Shown one piece after another: positions 9,267-17,860 of a stretch of DNA of 64,000 nucleotides. Both the position numbers and the translations under genes were made by a program. The stretch is from the NCBI GenBank assembly GCA_963749675.1, contig CAVVNT010000001.1:1-64000 (forward strand). The letters run 5' to 3'. Below the pieces are notes generated by a model. That model did no database searches. It saw only the letters and a list, made by a program, of their open reading frames with translations, and was not told where the DNA came from. The stretch comes from Roseitranquillus sp963749675 (GTDB taxonomy: Bacteria; Pseudomonadota; Alphaproteobacteria; Rhodobacterales; Rhodobacteraceae). Numbering within the stretch: position 1 is the stretch's first letter; every line of letters starts with the position of its first letter.

Positions 9267-10234
9267 GCCGGCACCTCCGCGCGCACCTCGGCGACGCTGC
9301 GGGCAATTTCCTCGAGATGGGACTCGCAGGTACCGCAGCAGCCGCCCCAGATGTCCATCGCAGGGAACCGCCGGGCGACGTCGGCCATCTGCCGGCCGAG
9401 CTCCTGCGGATCTCCCTCCTCGAGATGGCCCAGCTTGCAGAGCTTGATCTTGTCCATCGCCGCCGCATTCGGCCGAATGCAGCGCAGACGGTCCTGCCAG
9501 GCGCCGGCCGTCAGCGCCGGCTCGAACTCCAACGGGTGCGAGCAGTTCAGCGCGTAGAACGCGGGATAGCCCTCGCTCGCTGCGTCGACGGACTGTACCG
9601 CCTCTGCCAGTGCCTGCCCCGACGCGAGCCGCGAGGTCGAGGTCAGCGAGAACGAAAGCGCGAGCGGCACGCCGATCTCGCGCGCCGCACGGACGACGCC
9701 GCGCGCCTCGGCGGGGTTGTTGAAGGTCACGGCCCAGGCGAGGTCGACCCCGGCGCGCTTCAGCGTAGCGAGCTGGACGGCGTGATAATCCGCCGCCTCG
9801 TCCTCTGTGATCTTGCGGTTGAGCGCATAGGCATCGCCGCGCGGGCCGATGTAGCCGACGATCCGCGCATCGGGCAGGCTGCCTTGGTACTCCCGCGCCA
9901 GTCCGCGCAGGAAGTCGATCGAGCGGAGGTTCGCCTCGGCCAGCCCTTCGGCCGAGTAGCCGAGAAGCGCGCCCCAGTCCGGGCTGGCGCGGTAGTCGAA
10001 GCCGCCGATCAGGGCGGCGAAGCCGTAGCGGGCGGCGACGTCGAGGTAGCGGCGGTACATGCCGCGGATGTCGGCGACGGAATCGGGGCGTTCGAGCAGC
10101 GGGAACATGGCGAAGTGCGGCAGGTCATGGCCCCACTTGTACATGATCTCGGTCTCGATCCCGCCCTCGGTCAGCCAGAGGCGGCCGGGGCGGGATGCGG
10201 GGAACGCGGAGGGGCGTGCGGTCGAGAACGGCAT
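9263..10234 (-). CDS. Homocysteine S-methyltransferase family protein (copy 2)
   Basis: A 323-residue relative of the 6680-7618 product. It starts at the ATG at 10234 with AGGAGG 7 bases upstream, although the frame stays open to 10744. Motifs are LTEGGIETEIMYKWGHDLP at the N-terminus, NCSHP and GGCCGT (297-302) for zinc. It differs from copy 1 in having GGFDYRASPDWG where copy 1 has LESPTWRCSTGWG, the region near the active site. It is the first large gene of the minus run and overlaps the PLP gene by 4 bases. Substrate unknown. Confidence 0.85.
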   Translation of the reverse strand: MPFSTARPSAFPASRPGRLWLTEGGIETEIMYKWGHDLPHFAMFPLLERPDSVADIRGMYRRYLDVAARYGFAALIGGFDYRASPDWGALLGYSAEGLAEANLRSIDFLRGLAREYQGSLPDARIVGYIGPRGDAYALNRKITEDEAADYHAVQLATLKRAGVDLAWAVTFNNPAEARGVVRAAREIGVPLALSFSLTSTSRLASGQALAEAVQSVDAASEGYPAFYALNCSHPLEFEPALTAGAWQDRLRCIRPNAAAMDKIKLCKLGHLEEGDPQELGRQMADVARRFPAMDIWGGCCGTCESHLEEIARSVAEVRAEVPA

Positions 10235-10245
10235 GGCGGTTCCTC

Positions 10246-10449
10246 CTACAGCCACGGGCGCAGCGTCAGCCGCGGCCGAGCATGTTCGGGCTCGAGAGCC
10301 ACGTCGCGTCGCAGACCCGGCGGAACTGCGTCGACTGCGGTGGGCCGGTTCGGCTTGGTCCCCCCGTGCCAGGCGAACAGCCAGAAGGGGCTGCGATAAT
10401 GCAGCATGGGCGGAGAGGCGGGGCGGCGAAGCGCGGCGTCGGGATGCAT
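10246..10449 (-). CDS. Small uncharacterised protein upstream of methyltransferase
   Basis: A 67-residue product starting at an ATG with AGGAG 9 bases upstream and ending 11 bases before the methyltransferase gene. The central part is rich in aromatics and prolines (LHYRSPFWLFAWHGGTKPNRP). There is no signal peptide, membrane segment or Cys pair. The tight spacing and ribosome site suggest it is the leader gene of the methyltransferase/PLP run. I do not recognise a family. Confidence 0.5.
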   Translation of the reverse strand: MHPDAALRRPASPPMLHYRSPFWLFAWHGGTKPNRPTAVDAVPPGLRRDVALEPEHARPRLTLRPWL

Positions 10450-10625
10450 GTTGTGATCTCCTGGCTCGGTTGCGGTGGCTGCGAAGATGAGCCGTTGGGC
10501 GCCACCGGGATAGAACACTCGCGGTCCAGCGAATGGCGGCCTCGCTGCACGTGGAAACCGGCACCACCGCCGGAGGGCCCACCGGCGAACTTGACCTGCG
10601 GTACAGTTCCGGCGGACGCTCGGTC

Positions 10626-11249
10626 ATGGCCAAGCGCGAGAGCACCCGGGAACGGATCCTCGACATCGCCGAAGTGGGCGTACTCGCCAAGGGCTTCGGC
10701 GGTACCTCGATCGAGGAGATCATCGCCGAGGCGGGCATCACCAAGTCCGGCTTCTTTTACCACTTTCGCGACAAGAACGAGCTCGCGCGGGCGCTGCTGC
10801 AGCGCTACCTCGACACCGAGGAGGCGATCCTCGACGACGTCTTCTCCCGCGCACGGGAGTTGCACGGCGACCCGCTGCACTCGTTCCTGATCGGGCTCAA
10901 GCTCCTCTCCGAGATGATGGGCGACCTTCCGAACGGGCATCCCGGCTGCCTCGTCGCCACCACCGCCTACGCCGAGCGCATGTTCGACCGCGACGTGCGC
11001 GAGCTGAACCGGACGGCGGTGCTGACCTGGCGCGCGCGGTTCCTGGCGATGCTGGAAGAGATCGCAGCGCTCTATCCGCCGCGCGACGACGTCGACCTCA
11101 GGATGCTCGCCGACATGATCTCGAACACCGTCGAGGGCGGGATCGTGCTGTCGAAGGCTGTGGCCCAGCCCGCGATCCTCGCCGAGCAGCTGGTGATGCT
11201 GCGCTCCTACGTCCGGCTGCTGTTCTCTCCCGACGCCCGCCCGACTTGA
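10626..11249 (+). CDS. TetR-family transcriptional repressor
   Basis: A 207-residue regulator. The N-terminal helix-turn-helix reads TRERILDIAEVGVLAKGFGG followed by TSIEEIIAEAGITKSGFFYHF, a textbook TetR DNA-binding region. The C-terminal helices form the ligand pocket. The ATG at 10626 is chosen because the motif starts directly after it; the frame is open to 10533. It is divergent from the small gene and methyltransferase run, 176 bases away, which suggests it represses that run and itself. The inducer is unknown. Confidence 0.85.
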   Translation: MAKRESTRERILDIAEVGVLAKGFGGTSIEEIIAEAGITKSGFFYHFRDKNELARALLQRYLDTEEAILDDVFSRARELHGDPLHSFLIGLKLLSEMMGDLPNGHPGCLVATTAYAERMFDRDVRELNRTAVLTWRARFLAMLEEIAALYPPRDDVDLRMLADMISNTVEGGIVLSKAVAQPAILAEQLVMLRSYVRLLFSPDARPT

Positions 11250-11491
11250 CCGAAGGTGCAGTTGCGCGCCGCCGCACGCCTCGGCGGACGCGGTCGCAGG
11301 TCGTCGGACCGGGCGCAATCATCTGACGCAGCAGACGTTCCTCCGAAGAGCAGTCGCGCTGGACCGTGGGTTCACTATCCGCAGCGGGCCGCTTCGGGCG
11401 ACAAGACGGCCATGCCACGGGGCTCCTTCCCGCGGCGCTCACACAGGCCCGAAGCCAGTCCGGCCCGGACCCTCTGCATCGGAGAAACGAC

Positions 11492-11923
11492 ATGCACATC
11501 AAGACCTTCGTCGCCGCGGCATTCGTCGCCGTCGGCACCTTCGCCGCGCCCGTCGCCGCTCAGGACACACGGGCCGAGGCCCTCCGCGAGGTGGAGAAGG
11601 CCTTCGGCTTCGTCCCGACCTTCTTCCAGGAGTATCCCGAGCACGGCGTCGCCGGCGCCTGGATCCTGACCCGCGATCTCGAGGTCTCGCAGGACACCGA
11701 ACTCTCGCCCAAGGTGAAGTCGCTGATCAACATCGCGGTCGCGGCACAGATCCCCTGCAGCTACTGCGTCTTCGCCGACACCAAGGCGGCGCGCGCGGCT
11801 GGCGCCACCGACGGCGAGATCAAGGAGGCCGTCGCCCAGGCCGCGCTCACGCGCCACTGGTCGACCATCCTCAACGGTCTGCAGATCGACTTCGACGAGT
11901 TCAGGACCGAGTTCGGCGGCTGA
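11492..11923 (+). CDS. Exported AhpD-like carboxymuconolactone decarboxylase-fold protein
   Basis: A 143-residue protein with a signal peptide (MHIKTFVAAAFVAVGTFAAPVAAQ) and an AhpD-like fold. The redox motif is CSYC in AAQIPCSYCVFADTKAARAA. In the family the second cysteine is usually followed by three residues and a histidine; here that position is aspartate, so peroxidase-type proton relay may be altered. GGAG lies upstream of the ATG. Export of an AhpD-fold protein is less usual than cytoplasmic location. It is 242 bases after the TetR gene and could be in its regulon. Confidence 0.75.
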   Translation: MHIKTFVAAAFVAVGTFAAPVAAQDTRAEALREVEKAFGFVPTFFQEYPEHGVAGAWILTRDLEVSQDTELSPKVKSLINIAVAAQIPCSYCVFADTKAARAAGATDGEIKEAVAQAALTRHWSTILNGLQIDFDEFRTEFGG

Positions 11924-12015
11924 TCCGAGAGCTGCAGCGGTCGGAGTTCGCCGGCGGCCCTGCCGCCGGTGGACTCTGCCAGGCTGCTCTCCACGCAAGC
12001 AGAAGGAGGATACCA

Positions 12016-12409
12016 ATGACGCTGAATGTCTCGGCAACCGCACTTGTCTGCATGCTTCTCGCGTCGCCGGCATTGACCGAAGAAGTGGTCCTGTCTCGGC
12101 CGATCCAGGCCGGCAGCCTGCACGACGGGTCGCTCGACATGGTAGCTTACTGGACCAGCGGGGAGGGCCGCGAGTACAACGTGACGGCGACCTTCATGCC
12201 CCGCACCGAGGATGCGACGGCCAATGCGTGTCGTGATGCAGCTCGCCGATGGAGATGACGTGTCGTTCGCCATGCCCGACCATCGACGCTCTCTCTACCG
12301 CTTCGCTCGGTACGGAACAGAGGTCACTGCGTCGGACGATGTGGACCAGCAGATGGCCGAGATAGAGTCCCTGAAGTCGAAGCGTCAGGGCCGGGTTCTG
12401 CCGTCTTGA
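12016..12409 (+). pseudogene. Small exported protein, frameshifted
   Basis: AGGAGG lies 6-7 bases before the ATG at 12016. The first frame gives a signal peptide (LNVSATALVCMLLASPALT) and VAYWTSGEGREYNVTATFMP. After a one-base shift near 12205-12230 the second frame continues with MRVVMQLADGDDVSFAMPDH and SLYRFARYGTEVTASD, which reads as the same protein. The two parts together would be about 130 residues. Family not recognised. The shift is either decay or an assembly indel. Confidence 0.5.
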
Positions 12410-12846
12410 CCTCGGGCCGCAGGGCTTTCGCATCCTCTTCGAGGCTTCATCGGCCTGGGCGCCGTCGAATCTCTTCCGAGATCGGGTCGCGGAGGGCTGG
12501 GAACGCATCGAGACGCCCGATCAGCTTGCCGACTGGGAAGGCAGCTGGAAGCGTTCCGGTTCTCCGGCCGAGCAGCGGGCTTTTCCTGACAGACTGCTTT
12601 CGGAGGACGCCATCGCGTTCTTCGGACGAAGAGGAAGCGACGAGTACATCTCCGGGTGCATCGCGAACCGTGGGATTGTCGAACCTGTTCGGAGCGGGCG
12701 AGGTCTCGGACGCGGCAGCGCTCGCCGCACGTTGCTCGGGCGGAATGCCGGTCGTCAGCTATGACAGTGGCGAAGCGCTCCAAGCTCTGGTGAAGTCGGG
12801 CTTCACGGCGACCGGACACCTCCGCGTCTGGCTGAGGGAAGACTGA
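12410..12846 (+). pseudogene. Uncharacterised coding remnant, frameshifted
   Basis: One frame reads GPQGFRILFEASSAWAPSNL and continues to DEYISGCIANRG near 12665. The adjacent frame then gives TVGLSNLFGAGEVSDAAALA and ends with a stop at 12846. Codon choice is typical of local genes in both parts. No start codon is visible for the first part because a stop lies just upstream, so more than one lesion is likely. No family recognised. Confidence 0.35.
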
Positions 12847-12931
12847 ACGCGCCCCTTTACCGCTTCGAATGCCGCCGCATTCTTTGAATATCGGCTATGT
12901 TGGGACAACCACCCGAAGCTGGAGTCCGTGC

Positions 12932-13783
12932 ATGGACCACGACGCCGCCTATGACCTCAACCGCGCCAACTGGGACGAGCGCGTGGCCGTCCACATGGGC
13001 CCGCGCGGCTACGACCTGTCTGCGCTGAGGGCCGGCCGCGGACGGCTGAACGCTCTCGAGGAGGCGGAGTTGCCGGAGCTCATCGGCGATCTCGCGGGTT
13101 TGCGGGTGATCCACCTGCAGTGCCACTTCGGCGCCGACACGTTGGCACTGGCGCAGCGCGGGGCCGAGGTTGTGGGGGTGGACTTCTCGCCCGCCGCCGT
13201 CGCCGCCGCGCGCGACCTCGCCGCCGACCTCGGGTTGGCCGAGCGGGCGCGCTTCGTGGAGTGCAACCTCTACGACGCGCCTGACGCAGTCGGGGAGGCG
13301 GGAGCCTTCGACCTCGTCTACACCACGTGGGGCACTATCGGCTGGCTGGCGGACATCGGCGGCTGGGCACGGGTCGTGCGGCACTTCCTCAAGCCCGGCG
13401 GCCGGCTCTACTTTCTGGACAGTCATCCCGCCGCCTTGGTGTTTGACGACGCGGCCCGGGGCGCCGGCGCCGCGGCCGGAGACAGGCCGGGTTGGTTCGT
13501 GCCGTATTTCGACAGGAGCCCGCTGACGCTGGACGATGCTTCCGACTATGCCGACGAGGAAGCCCGGCTACACCACGCCCGGACCGTGGTCTGGATGCAT
13601 ACCGTCTCCGCAGCGGTGACGGCGCTCCTGGAGGCAGGGCTCGACCTCAGGACGTTCCGCGAGCACGGCGCCGTCGCCTGGCGCATGTTCGACTGCCTCG
13701 CGAGGGGCGAGGACGGCATGTACCGGTGGCCCGACAGACCGTGGTTCCCGCTCTCGTTCAGTGTGGTTGCACAGGCGCGTTGA
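12932..13783 (+). CDS. Class I SAM-dependent methyltransferase
   Basis: A 283-residue cytoplasmic methyltransferase. Motif I is HLQCHFGADTLALAQRG, followed by the acidic end of strand 2 in VVGVDFSPAAV, and motif for strand 4 in FDLVYTTWGTIGWL. The ATG at 12932 is chosen because the conserved YDLNRANWDERV opening follows it. The HLQCHFG form occurs in a bacterial small-molecule methyltransferase group whose substrates are mostly undefined. It stands alone between decayed genes and a 291-base gap. Confidence 0.8.
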   Translation: MDHDAAYDLNRANWDERVAVHMGPRGYDLSALRAGRGRLNALEEAELPELIGDLAGLRVIHLQCHFGADTLALAQRGAEVVGVDFSPAAVAAARDLAADLGLAERARFVECNLYDAPDAVGEAGAFDLVYTTWGTIGWLADIGGWARVVRHFLKPGGRLYFLDSHPAALVFDDAARGAGAAAGDRPGWFVPYFDRSPLTLDDASDYADEEARLHHARTVVWMHTVSAAVTALLEAGLDLRTFREHGAVAWRMFDCLARGEDGMYRWPDRPWFPLSFSVVAQAR

Positions 13784-14074
13784 GGGCTTGGCGTTCGAGT
13801 ATCACCTCCACAGCCAGGAAGGCGAAGCTCGCCGCAGAACCGTTGGCAGGCGCAACCGTGGATGGCAACGAGGGCGGATCGAGGCCATCCCCAGGCAATG
13901 GCCTCGGACTGCGCTCCGAAGCGCCTTGGAGTTGTCGCCGGATCGTACTGGTTTCTGCTATCCTTCCAGAGGCTTTCGCCGCAGTGTCTCGCCCCGCTTC
14001 CGCGGTCGTGAGATGAGGATCGCGCACGATGCGGAACGGGAGGCCGGCGGACGGTCAGCGCGAAAGGAGCAGCC

Positions 14075-14989
14075 TCACCGCGATAGGTTCATCGTCTTGC
14101 TGATCTGCCCGAAGCCCCCCGCCATCAGGCGCAAGACACCTTCGGGACCGGTCTCCAGATCGACGAGGATCTGGCTGGGCGTGGCGGGATGCATGTAGCG
14201 GCCCTGCTCGACGACGACGCGCGGCCCCTGCACGCCCAGATGGTCGTGCAGAAGGCACGCCAGGGGTCCCGCGGCCATGCCGGTCGCACTCTCTTCGCGG
14301 ATGCCGAAGCGCGGGGCGAACATGCGGGCGGTGGCGTCATCCCCGGGTTCCAAAGCATCGGCCGTGAAGACGTAGAAACCGATCAGGTCCAGCGCGGCGC
14401 TGATCCGCTCGATCGCCTCGAAGTCGGGCGTCAGTTCCGCGAGGTCTCCGGCGCTCCGGACGCCGACGATCAGGAAGGCGTTGCCGGTGCTGACCACCAG
14501 CGGCTCCGCTGTCGCGTCGAGCTGTGACGCATCGAGCCCGAGAGCGCCGAGCACCGCGCCGAGGTCGACGCCGTCCCGACTCCAGTCCTGCCGTGCACGG
14601 TAAACCGGCGCCAGTTGCTCCATGAAGACCAATCCATCGCGCAGGATGATCCGCCGCGCGCCGTCGACGGTCTCCTTCGAGGTGATCCCCTCGCGGATGC
14701 GCCCCTGCGACAGCATCAGCGAGAACGCCGCGATCGTGGCGTGGCCGCAATGCGCGATCCGCCTTGTCGGGGTGAAGAAGTCGAGCCGCGCCCCCTCGGT
14801 GGCCGAGCGCGACACGAAGGCGGTTTCGGCGAGGCCGACCCGGGTCGCGATGGCCTGCATCTCCCCCGCGCCGAGCGCATCCGCGTCCAGGACGATGCCC
14901 GCGGGATTTCCGCCGGTGCCGTTCTTCGTGAACGCGTTCACGATGTGAAGGATTACATCGGATCTTGCAGCATGTTCATCTTTTTCCAT
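14075..14989 (-). CDS. PhzF-family isomerase/epimerase
   Basis: A 304-residue protein of the PhzF fold, whose members catalyse proton-shift isomerisation or epimerisation. Family landmarks are VNAFTKNGTGGNPAGIVLD at the N-terminus, the catalytic glutamate in LAETAFV, FFTPTRRIAHCGHATIA, and RFGIREESATGMAAGPLACL near the C-terminus. AGAGGAG lies upstream of the ATG. It is divergent from a LysR gene with 90 bases between, so LysR control is likely. Real phenazine synthesis is not implied; most family members have unknown substrates. Confidence 0.85.
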   Translation of the reverse strand: MEKDEHAARSDVILHIVNAFTKNGTGGNPAGIVLDADALGAGEMQAIATRVGLAETAFVSRSATEGARLDFFTPTRRIAHCGHATIAAFSLMLSQGRIREGITSKETVDGARRIILRDGLVFMEQLAPVYRARQDWSRDGVDLGAVLGALGLDASQLDATAEPLVVSTGNAFLIVGVRSAGDLAELTPDFEAIERISAALDLIGFYVFTADALEPGDDATARMFAPRFGIREESATGMAAGPLACLLHDHLGVQGPRVVVEQGRYMHPATPSQILVDLETGPEGVLRLMAGGFGQISKTMNLSR

Positions 14990-15079
14990 TGTGCGATCTC
15001 CTCTGGTTTCAGGTACAATCTGCTATGAGGCCACGGCTCGACCAAGAACGCCGCGCTCATCAATGCATGGGCCAGAGTC

Positions 15080-15997
15080 ATGGATGAGCAGGATCATCAA
15101 GGCTTGGACCGGCTCATGCAGTCGGTCCTCCTGCTCGCCGCGATCGAGCGGGAGGGGAGTTTCGCGGCCGCGGCGCAGGCGCTGGACCTCGACCCGAGCT
15201 CGGTCAGTCACCGCGTCCGGGCACTCGAAGACTTCCTCGGCCTGGCGCTTTTCGAACGGACGACGCGTCGCGTCCGTCCGACGCGGGCCGGAGCGATCCT
15301 GTGCGCAGGGGCAGTCCGTTCGGCGGAGGATGTGCAGCGCGCCCTGGCGTCGGCGCGCGCCGTCGGTTCCGGGACCGGTCTGCGGCTCTCGGTGACGTCC
15401 TCGGTCGCGATGAAGTGGCTCGTGTCCAGGCTTCCCGATGCGACCGGCGCGGGGCTCGACCTGTCGCTCGATGTCCGGGAGGGTCTCGCGCTGCTCGACC
15501 GGCCGGGCGTCGACGCGGCGCTTCGCTTCGGCCGTGGACCGTACCCCGGCCTCCACGCAACCCGCCTCGCGTCGTGCCTCCTGCAACCGGTCATCGGTGC
15601 GGCGCATCCCGCAGGGCGGTCCTCAGGTGATCATTTGCCCGCCAGGGCAGACCTCCTCGGCGATGCGACGGCGGAGCGTGACGAGACCGGCGTTACCTGG
15701 GCGGACTACGCCCGTCTGACCGGCGACCCGGGACTGCTGTCCCGAAGCGAGACGCGCTTCGACCGTTCGGACCTGATGATCCAAGCCTCGATCGGCGGTC
15801 TCGGGATTGCGCTTGGCAGGACCCTCCTGATCGAGGACGACGTCCGTGCCGGTCTGCTCCGCGCCGTCGGCGCTCCGGCGCGGGCGACGTCGTCCTACTG
15901 GTTCGTGACCTCGTCCGAACTCGCCGACAGCGAGGCCATCGTGACGCTACGATCATGGCTCCGCGACCAGATCGGCAGAACGGTGCGCGACGCCTGA
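15080..15997 (+). CDS. LysR-family transcriptional regulator
   Basis: A 305-residue regulator with an N-terminal winged helix (LAAIEREGSFAAAAQALDLD then PSSVSHRVRALEDFLGLALF) and the usual C-terminal effector domain. It is divergently arranged with the PhzF gene, the classic LysR-target layout. The C-terminal half resembles the GcvA-like group. Effector unknown. Confidence 0.85.
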   Translation: MDEQDHQGLDRLMQSVLLLAAIEREGSFAAAAQALDLDPSSVSHRVRALEDFLGLALFERTTRRVRPTRAGAILCAGAVRSAEDVQRALASARAVGSGTGLRLSVTSSVAMKWLVSRLPDATGAGLDLSLDVREGLALLDRPGVDAALRFGRGPYPGLHATRLASCLLQPVIGAAHPAGRSSGDHLPARADLLGDATAERDETGVTWADYARLTGDPGLLSRSETRFDRSDLMIQASIGGLGIALGRTLLIEDDVRAGLLRAVGAPARATSSYWFVTSSELADSEAIVTLRSWLRDQIGRTVRDA

Positions 15998-16011
15998 ACG
16001 ACCCGTTTGGC

Positions 16012-16472
16012 ATGCGCCGGGGAAAATCGACGCCGCCGCCCGCCTCGAGCCGTTGGATCCTGCACCGCATCCTTCCCTTCGACGGCGTGCTCGACCACGC
16101 CCGCCGCCTCGTCGCCATCGGCATCGGCATCGGCATCGATCCCAGCTGGGTCGACGAGCAGGACATGCCCGCGATCCATATCGCCGGTTGGGAGGGTCAG
16201 GCCGACGTCGTCGAGTGGCTGCTGGACTTCGGCCCAGACCTCGCCAGGAAGAACATGTACGGCGGCGACCTGATGGGCACCGTCGTCCACAGCGCGAGTT
16301 CTGCCCCAACCGCCGGCGACGCGACCACCTGCGCTGTGCGACGGCTGGTGCTCGACGCGGGCTCGATGCTCCAACGTGCCAATCTCGAGAGACGGGCGCG
16401 GAGCCACTCGCCGAGTTCCTCTCGGATTGGGCCGAGGTGAATCCGGACCGCGTCATCGAACGGGAGGGGTGA
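16012..16472 (+). pseudogene. Ankyrin-repeat protein remnant, frameshifted
   Basis: The first frame gives an ankyrin-like unit: DEQDMPAIHIAGWEGQADVV then EWLLDFGPDLARKNMYGGDL. After a shift near 16385 a second frame continues with RETGAEPLAEFLSDWAEVNP and stops at 16472. Both parts fit the C-terminal half of bacterial ankyrin proteins with a helical tail. The upstream repeats are missing, so this is a fragment as well as frameshifted. It begins 15 bases after the LysR stop. Confidence 0.5.
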
Positions 16473-16619
16473 GCGAGGGCGCATGGAGCGACATGCACCA
16501 GCTACCACCATCCGCTACTGTCGCTGGCGGTCGGTCGAGCCGACCAAGTGTGAGCAGGCCTTTCGTGAGGTGCACGGCTCCGACGCCGCCGGTTCTCGTC
16601 AAGAGGCACTGGATCGGCC

Positions 16620-16778
16620 CGGTACGGTGGTCTGGACAAGGCGTACGAGCGTCAGGAGGGTCGTAACGGTCATTCCGGCCAGCAGCCCGATCCAGATGCC
16701 GGTGATGCCCATCGACTCGATCTCGCAGAGTTAGATGCCGAGGGGCGCACCGACCGCCCAGTTGCCGGCGAGGGAGAA
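16620..16778 (-). pseudogene. C-terminal remnant of MATE-family efflux transporter
   Basis: The minus strand reads LAGNWAVGAPLGI, a stop, then SMGITGIWIGLLAGMTVTTL and LTLVRLVQTTV. This matches the last two membrane helices of MATE (NorM-like) drug/Na+ antiporters, where GITGIWIGL is characteristic. The rest of the transporter is absent. It begins exactly where the integrase frame loses homology, so the two meet at a rearrangement junction near 16778. Confidence 0.5.
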
Positions 16779-17532
16779 GCACCTGGATCACCCGCACGGC
16801 GGTGTTGGCCTCGAGCAGGTGGGTCGCGAAGCTGTGGCGGAGCGTATGCAGCGTCGCCGGCTTGGCGATGCCGGCCATGTGCTTCGCCGAGGTGAACGCC
16901 CGATTGAGCTGGCGCGGCGACAACGGGTTGATCTTCGGCTTGCCGGGAAACAGCCAGGCCTCCGGCCGGGACTCGCTCCAGTAATCGCGCAAGAGGTCCA
17001 GAAGGCGGGGCGAGAGCATCGCCTTGCGGTCTCTGCCGCCCTTGCCGTTGTCGACGTGGATCAGCATGCGGTCGCTGTCGATGTTCGTGACCTTCAGGTT
17101 GCAGACCTCGGAGGCGCGCAGCCCCGCCCCATAGCTGATGCCGAGCGCTGCACGGTACGTCATGCCCGGGCCGGGAACCGCCGCCAGCAGGTCGGCAACC
17201 TCCTCGACGCTCAGGACGACCGGCAGCTTCCGCGGGTGCCGGCGGAACTGCATGTACCGCTTCATCTCCTCGCGCCCGCAGGTCACGCCGAAGAAGAACC
17301 GCAGCGAGATGATGCGCACGTTGAACGTCGGCGCCGACACGCCGGTGTCCGTCATGTGAAGCTGGTAGGCCCGCAGCTCCTCCGGTGTCGCCGTGTCCGG
17401 GGCGCGCCCGAGGAACGCGGCGAAATCCCTGACCCCCCGGATATGAGCCAGCTGCGTCTTCTCGGCCATGCCACGGATGCGCATGTCCTCGATCATCCGC
17501 TCGCGCAGCGGCGTGGTCCTCTCCTCTTTCAT
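16779..17532 (-). pseudogene. Tyrosine recombinase, C-terminus lost
   Basis: Starts at the ATG at 17532 with AGGAGG upstream. The N-terminal core-binding region reads RERMIEDMRIRGMAEKTQLA. Catalytic motifs present are the first Arg in GLRASEVCNLK and HTLRHSFATHLLEANTAVRV. The expected LGH...Y segment with the nucleophilic tyrosine is missing: the frame crosses at about 16779 into MATE-derived sequence. It should therefore be inactive. The type resembles integrase-like recombinases that accompany IS91-like elements. Confidence 0.7.
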
Positions 17533-17635
17533 GGGAACCTCCTGTCTGACGATTGAGAAGGTCCCAATCGTCAGTCCGAGAAGCCCGGTCAGAGAAGCGC
17601 GGAGGTCGGGGTAGAATCCACCGTCAGCCACAGGC

Positions 17636-17670
17636 GCCAATGCCGCGAGAGCGGCTTAGTCCATCCGCCC
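17636..17670 (+). repeat. 35-base duplicate of IS256 transposase 3' end
   Basis: These 35 bases are identical to 62476-62510, where they encode the last codons of an IS256-family transposase (MPMPRERLSPSA). Here only this tail remains, 104 bases upstream of the integrase start. It marks a former IS256-type element at this spot. Confidence 0.65.
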
Positions 17671-17860
17671 TTAGCGCCGAGTGGCATTGGCAGTCTCTCG
17701 CGGCTCAACGCTCTCTTACGCCGGAACCGCGGATCGCCGAAGGGCGGCAATGCTTCCCGTCATTCTCTTAGCCTGCCTTGGCATCCAGAGGCAGGGATCG
17801 CTACAAATCCCCAGTGACGATGATGACTTCCTCCGACGTACGAATGCCTTGCAGGCCGGA

